In this document: one piece after another, positions 60,428 through 64,000 of the stretch
How the letters are laid out: every line of letters begins with the position of its first letter
Numbering within the stretch: the first letter of the stretch is position 1
DNA from: Haloprofundus salinisoli
Lineage (GTDB): Archaea > Halobacteriota > Halobacteria > Halobacteriales > Haloferacaceae
Direction of reading: 5' to 3'
DNA length: 64,000 nucleotides
Assembly (NCBI RefSeq): GCF_020097815.1
Contig: NZ_CP083663.1
Span: forward strand, 2,728,001 to 2,792,000
Program-made: the position numbers and the translations under genes
Notes under the pieces: generated by a model
The model's database searches: none
The model's input: the letters and a program-made list of their open reading frames with translations, nothing else
Told to the model about the DNA's origin: nothing

Positions 60428-60844
60428 TTATCTCCCGCCGCCGAGCACTGCGTGGAGCTCGTCGTACACACCGTGTTGGTTCGTCCCGTCCCACTGGTTC
60501 GACGCGGGCCAGAGGTCGTAACCGTCGTCGCCGCGGCGCGGCACGAGGTGGATGTGAAAGTGCGGCACCGACTGCTGGGCGGCCTCGCCGCTGGCGTGTA
60601 GCAGGTTGACGCCGTCGTAGCCGGCCGTCTGCAACCGATGCGAGACGTCCCGGGCGTGCTGTGTGACGTCCGAGAACACCTCCTCGGGGACGTCGAACAG
60701 ACTCCGATAGTGGTCTCGGGTGACGACGAGTACGTGTCCCGGCGTCTCCGGCGTTCGAGGAACGACGACGAGTGACTCGGAGCGTTCGTCGAGGACGACA
60801 CCGGGAGCGTCGCCGTCGACGATCGCACAGAACGGGCAGGCCAT
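60428..60844 (-). CDS. HIT-family hydrolase
   Basis: 138 residues from ATG 60844 ('MACPFCAIVDGDAPGVVLDE'). The HIT motif is H95-F-H97-I-H99 in 'SVPHFHIHLVPRR'; the first of the later residues makes the nucleophile His. The N-terminal CxxC 'CPFC' is a zinc pair found in many HIT proteins. It hydrolyses nucleotide phosphoramides or dinucleoside polyphosphates. It lies 33 bases downstream of the esterase on the same strand. Confidence 0.92.
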   Translation of the reverse strand: MACPFCAIVDGDAPGVVLDERSESLVVVPRTPETPGHVLVVTRDHYRSLFDVPEEVFSDVTQHARDVSHRLQTAGYDGVNLLHASGEAAQQSVPHFHIHLVPRRGDDGYDLWPASNQWDGTNQHGVYDELHAVLGGGR

Positions 60845-60877
60845 CGCCGCAACGATTCGGAGCAGACTAGTTGAGCG

Positions 60878-61534
60878 TTACGACAGTCGGCTCTCGACGA
60901 ACTCGACGAGGTCGCGGAGTTCGTCCTGCCCGACGCCGTGACCCACCTGATACACCGAGAACGAGACGTCCGCGCCGAGTTCTTGCAGGCGCTCTGCGGC
61001 CGCCTCGGCGCGCGCCTCGGGGATTATCTGGTCGGCGCTGCCCGCCCCGACGAACACCGGCTTTCCGGTGAGTTCGGGCGGTTCGAGGTCCGCGTGCGAC
61101 TCCGCGAGGTAGCCGTGCAACGCGACGACCCACGCGAACCGCTCGGGGTTCTCCAAGAGGAGTGCGAGACTCGTGATAGACCCCTGGCTGAACCCGAGCA
61201 GTCCGAGGTCCCCCGCGTCGAGGTCGTACGCCTCGACGGCGGCGTCGATGCTCTCGGAGACCAAGTCGAGACTCCGGCGGAACTCCTCCGCGTGCGGTTG
61301 GCTCTGGTGGAGGCCGCCCGCGGACGTGTCGAGTTCGTACCACGTGTACCCGCCCATCAGTCGGTCCGGTGCCCGGAGGCTGACGACGTGCAGCGTGTCG
61401 GGCAGCTGCTGGGCGATGGGAAGCAGGTCTTCTTCGTCGGCACCGCGCCCGTGGAGAACGAAGACGGCGGGTGCGGGGCCGTCGCTCGATTGTTCCGGTT
61501 CGACGTGGACGTGTTCCAACGGAATGTCGGCCAT
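60878..61534 (-). CDS. Alpha/beta-hydrolase, phospholipase/carboxylesterase family
   Basis: 218 residues from ATG 61534 ('MADIPLEHVHVEPEQ'); an ATG three codons upstream is possible. The nucleophile is S116 in 'LLGFSQGSI', the acid is the Asp in 'FVGAGSADQIIPEARA' and the base the His in 'VYQVGHGVGQDE'. 'FVLHGRGADEEDLLPIAQQL' gives the oxyanion-hole region. It cleaves short acyl esters in the cytoplasm; the natural substrate is unknown. Confidence 0.9.
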   Translation of the reverse strand: MADIPLEHVHVEPEQSSDGPAPAVFVLHGRGADEEDLLPIAQQLPDTLHVVSLRAPDRLMGGYTWYELDTSAGGLHQSQPHAEEFRRSLDLVSESIDAAVEAYDLDAGDLGLLGFSQGSITSLALLLENPERFAWVVALHGYLAESHADLEPPELTGKPVFVGAGSADQIIPEARAEAAAERLQELGADVSFSVYQVGHGVGQDELRDLVEFVESRLS

Positions 61535-61715
61535 CGACCCCACGTACGGGTTCGTCGCCCTTCAATCGGGGAGTGTCGCCGACGTAACCGGTCGACCCGC
61601 GCTTCTCGGCGTCGCTGCCGCGCGAGGGAGGCTCCCGTTTCGGGCGTGAGCGGCGCGGGGCTGAGCGAATCCCCGAAACGCCGAGGTTAAACGTCCCGGC
61701 ACGCAAGAGAGGCCA

Positions 61716-62762
61716 ATGAGCCAGGACGCCTTCTCCGAAGGGGATCTCCGGAACACGGGCATGGCCCTCCGCCACGACCGAGAGTGGGACTACGAACTCG
61801 AACGAATCATCGACGCCATCGAGGAGCGCGACGCCAAGAAGGTGGGACTGCAGTTCCCCGAAGGCCTCAAGCGTCGCGGCCCGGCGGTCGCCGACGACCT
61901 CCGACAGCTCTGCGACGACGACGTGACGTTCCTCCTGTCGGGACAGCCGTGTTACGGCGCGTGCGACCTCGACACCTACCTGATGCGCCGCACCGACGTG
62001 TTCGTCCACTTCGGCCACTCGCCGATGAAGGAGTCGGAGAAGATCATCTACGTCCCCCTCTTCTCGAACGTCGATCCCTTCCCCATCATGGAGGAGTCGC
62101 TGGAGGAACTCGACGACCCCGCCGAAAATCCCGATGTCGGCCTCGTCACGACGGCCCAGCACATGAACCTCTTCGAGGACATGTGCGAGTGGCTCGAAGC
62201 GCGCGGCTTCGAGGTCCACACCCGACGCGGCGACGACCGACTCACTCACGAAGGCCAAGTCTTGGGCTGCAACTACGCCTCCGCCGACATCGACGCCGAC
62301 CAGGTGCTGTACGTCGGCGGCGGGAAGTTCCACCCGCTCGGTCTGGCGATGGAACACCCCGACAAAAACGTCGTCATCGCAGACCCCGTCAACAACGTCG
62401 TCACCCTCGCAGATACGGAAAAGTTCCTCAAGCAGCGCTACGGCGCGGTCCACCGCGCGATGGACGCCGACAAGTGGGGCGTCATCTTCTGCACCAAAAT
62501 CGGGCAGGGGCGCTGGGAGAAAGCCGAGGAGATCGTCGAGAACAACGACAACGCCTACCTCATCACTATGGACGAGGTGACGCCGGACCGCCTGCGTAAC
62601 TTCGACATGGACGCGTTCGTCAACACCGGTTGTCCGCGTATCACCACCGACGACGGCCCGCGCTTCCACAAGCCGATGCTGACGCCCGGCGAGTACGAGA
62701 TCGCCGTCGGCAACAAACCGCTCGAAGATCTGGAGTTCGACACGTTCCACGGCACGTGGTGA
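61716..62762 (+). CDS. dph2: Diphthamide biosynthesis enzyme Dph2
   Basis: 348 residues from ATG 61716. The archaeal radical-SAM-like homodimer has its 4Fe-4S cysteines as C83 (in 'SGQPCYGACDLDTYLM', which also has C79), C185 ('EGQVLGCNYASADI') and C306 ('AFVNTGCPRITTDDG'). It transfers the 3-amino-3-carboxypropyl group from SAM to a His of elongation factor 2, the first step of diphthamide formation. Divergent from the esterase. Confidence 0.95.
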   Translation: MSQDAFSEGDLRNTGMALRHDREWDYELERIIDAIEERDAKKVGLQFPEGLKRRGPAVADDLRQLCDDDVTFLLSGQPCYGACDLDTYLMRRTDVFVHFGHSPMKESEKIIYVPLFSNVDPFPIMEESLEELDDPAENPDVGLVTTAQHMNLFEDMCEWLEARGFEVHTRRGDDRLTHEGQVLGCNYASADIDADQVLYVGGGKFHPLGLAMEHPDKNVVIADPVNNVVTLADTEKFLKQRYGAVHRAMDADKWGVIFCTKIGQGRWEKAEEIVENNDNAYLITMDEVTPDRLRNFDMDAFVNTGCPRITTDDGPRFHKPMLTPGEYEIAVGNKPLEDLEFDTFHGTW

Positions 62763-62837
62763 GGTCGGGTTACCCCTCACTCGGCGTCGGTCTCTGACTC
62801 CACAAAACATTTCACACCGTTGTTCTTTCTCTCACGT

Positions 62838-63380
62838 ATGGTCTCCAGACGAACCCTCCGCATCGCCGGGTCGGCGACGGTCGCGCTCGCCGCGCTGACC
62901 GGCGTCGTCGCCGCACAGCAACCGCCCTCGACACCGAGTACTCCACAGATATCGCCCGTCGTGGGCTTCGTTGTCTCGCTCGCGATTAACCTCGTCATCG
63001 GCGGTATCGTCGTCGCCGTCGCGCCGAACTACCTCCGGCGGACCACCGCCCGCGTCCGAAATAACCCCGTCTCGGCGTTTCTCTGGGGTCTTCTCACCGT
63101 TGTTGGGTTGGTAGTTGCCTCTATCCTCCTCATCACGCTCATCGTGACGATTCCGGCGCTTCTCGTCCTCGGTCTCGTCGGAAACGCCATCGTGGCCGTC
63201 GTGGTCGGTATGGCCGTCACGAGAAGCGCGAGCGGCGACAACCTGTTCGTACCGCTCGTCGTCGGCGTCCTCATCGTCTCGCTTATCGCCCAGATTCCCA
63301 TCCTCGGCGGCGTGGTGAACTTCATCCTTGGGATGATGGGCGTGGGCGCGATAGTGAACGAGTTCCGCGAAGGTCGCTGA
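62838..63380 (+). CDS. Membrane protein with signal peptide, four TM helices
   Basis: 180 residues from ATG 62838 ('MVSRRTLRIAGSATVALAAL'). A basic, hydrophobic N-terminus ending near 'GVVAAQQ' is a plausible signal peptide. Transmembrane segments near 44-66, 81-105, 106-127 and 137-160 follow, with a final 'GVVNFILGMMGVGAIVNEFR'. The order is like DUF8173-type haloarchaeal proteins, which are often attached to bactofilin-like domains. Function unknown. Confidence 0.75.
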   Translation: MVSRRTLRIAGSATVALAALTGVVAAQQPPSTPSTPQISPVVGFVVSLAINLVIGGIVVAVAPNYLRRTTARVRNNPVSAFLWGLLTVVGLVVASILLITLIVTIPALLVLGLVGNAIVAVVVGMAVTRSASGDNLFVPLVVGVLIVSLIAQIPILGGVVNFILGMMGVGAIVNEFREGR

Positions 63381-63555
63381 ACTCGCTTTCGGGTTCTCGT
63401 TTTCCCCTTGATTCGGTAGTACTCGCCTTCGTACTCGATAGTGTAACGGCTCTTTCGCGCGAAACAGCGGCCGCATAAATGTCTCGTGGTCGACTACTGT
63501 TCGACTCCAAAATCGTCTGCGGACGCGGTGTTCGAGACCGTTCTCCGCCCCCTGT

Positions 63556-63705
63556 TCAGTCCGTCTTCACGAACTCGACGAGGTGAACCATCGGATCGTC
63601 GCCGCAGTTCGTCTGGTAACTCTCGATTACGTCGTACACCTCGTCGGTGTTCCCTGCGACCGTCTTCTCGAACGAACAACCAGTGCAGGTCAGTTCGTAC
63701 GACAT
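63556..63705 (-). CDS. 49-residue Cys-containing mini-protein, coupled to the HalOD1 gene
   Basis: ATG 63705 overlaps the TGA of the HalOD1 gene (TGATG). The product opens 'MSYELTCTGCSFEKTVAGNT' and ends 'PMVHLVEFVKTD', with a CxxC and one later Cys near 34 and His near 40. It resembles a class of haloarchaeal zinc mini-proteins. The coupling supports a common transcript and possibly a shared role. Confidence 0.65.
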   Translation of the reverse strand: MSYELTCTGCSFEKTVAGNTDEVYDVIESYQTNCGDDPMVHLVEFVKTD

Positions 63706-63989
63706 CAGCTCGGCGACGGGTACTCTGTCTCCTGTCGGGTCGGGTGTTGAGAGACCTGTACCGAGTCACCGTCGACGGTCACCTCGTAGCCGTGGTAGGT
63801 GAACGTGTGAGACGTCGACGGTTCGCGGGTGCGTTCGGATTCCAACCCGAATAGCGATTGGCGCAGCTCCGACCCGAGCGCGTGATACAGCGGGGAGAGC
63901 TCCAGTGGGTCGACGTTCTCGCGGTCGGCGACTGCCGTGACTATCTGCTCGCAAATACTCTCGGAACGGTGTTCGGCAGAGATGCTCAC
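63705..63989 (-). CDS. HalOD1 output-domain protein
   Basis: 94 residues from ATG 63989. The HalOD1 domain is present: 'SICEQIVTAVADRENVDPLE' and 'LSPLYHALGSELRQSLFG', then 'SHTFTYHGYEVTVDGDSVQV'. The domain is a haloarchaeal output module seen in many signalling proteins, often alone. It is probably a regulatory protein; target unknown. Near the window end, so the upstream promoter is only partly visible. Confidence 0.85.
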   Translation of the reverse strand: MSISAEHRSESICEQIVTAVADRENVDPLELSPLYHALGSELRQSLFGLESERTREPSTSHTFTYHGYEVTVDGDSVQVSQHPTRQETEYPSPS

Positions 63990-64000
63990 GAGAGTAATAC

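Noticed and set aside
60867-62810. 647-residue minus-strand frame over the esterase and dph2
   Set aside because: It crosses dph2 antisense and the esterase in another frame, and turns Arg-rich.

Overview
The window is a 64-kb stretch of haloarchaeal chromosome. Evidence: high G+C, very acidic predicted proteins, archaeal information-processing genes (TFB, aIF2-beta, Nop5/fibrillarin, archaeal-type S-adenosylmethionine synthetase, Dph2, diadenylate cyclase DacZ), families largely restricted to haloarchaea (DUF7344-like, HTH_10/Bat-like and HalOD1 regulators, many tiny zinc-ribbon proteins), TATA boxes about 25-30 nt before start codons with little or no leader, and GTG/ATG starts with 1-8 nt overlaps inside operons. 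It resembles a Haloferacales genome, but species cannot be fixed from sequence alone. No rRNA, CRISPR array, complete insertion sequence or replication origin was seen.

Layout. 1-2.1 kb: a truncated SRPBCC protein, an internally duplicated unknown protein, and a DUF7344-type regulator overlapping a tiny Cys-rich protein. 2.1-6.4 kb: an aminotransferase of the alanine-glyoxylate type behind a giant FAD plus Fe-S oxidoreductase, possibly a glycolate/lactate to glycine unit. 6.7-17.5 kb: housekeeping genes (thrS, malQ, an M20 amidohydrolase, an OGG1-like glycosylase, aIF2-beta, TFB) mixed with small conserved proteins. 18.5-24 kb: acyl-CoA metabolism (3-hydroxyacyl-CoA dehydrogenase, enoyl-CoA hydratase, phenylacetate-CoA ligase, a MaoC hydratase) plus an ASCH-domain gene broken by a 22-bp tandem duplication. 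24.2-27.05 kb: a tight four-gene operon of extremely acidic, partly repetitive proteins of unknown function. 27.1-29.5 kb: tandem YihY/BrkB-type membrane paralogues. 29.5-33 kb: a Bat-like regulator divergent from paaABCD, with the PaaD zinc domain on a separate small gene; no paaE follows.

33-38.5 kb: C/D-box RNP core proteins (nop5, flpA), gshA, a winged-helix regulator, phosphopantetheine adenylyltransferase, a one-repeat TFB relative, and tRNA-Leu(UAG) whose 3' end is repeated 102 bp downstream, an apparent integration scar. Then dacZ with an MscS-like channel. 39-46.4 kb: transferases, purD, a DUF255 thioredoxin-like protein, thioredoxin and cysteine synthase. 46.4-55.3 kb: a Kelch lipoprotein, thiI, a TauE/SafE plus Nramp-like transporter pair, S-adenosylmethionine synthetase, and two divergent Dpp-type ABC permeases without partners. 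55.3-64 kb: CYTH protein, FKBP isomerase with Met/Gly and His tails, a RecA-fold protein without a Walker A paired with a MinD-like ATPase, YlbF, a Ca2+/Na+ exchanger, HIT, an esterase, dph2, a membrane protein and a HalOD1 regulator.

The most coherent pathway is phenylacetate catabolism, in two blocks about 10 kb apart: PaaK makes phenylacetyl-CoA, PaaABCD epoxidises it, and the hydratase/dehydrogenase genes could serve the later beta-oxidation steps. The best candidate for something undescribed is the acidic operon at 24.2-27.05 kb.
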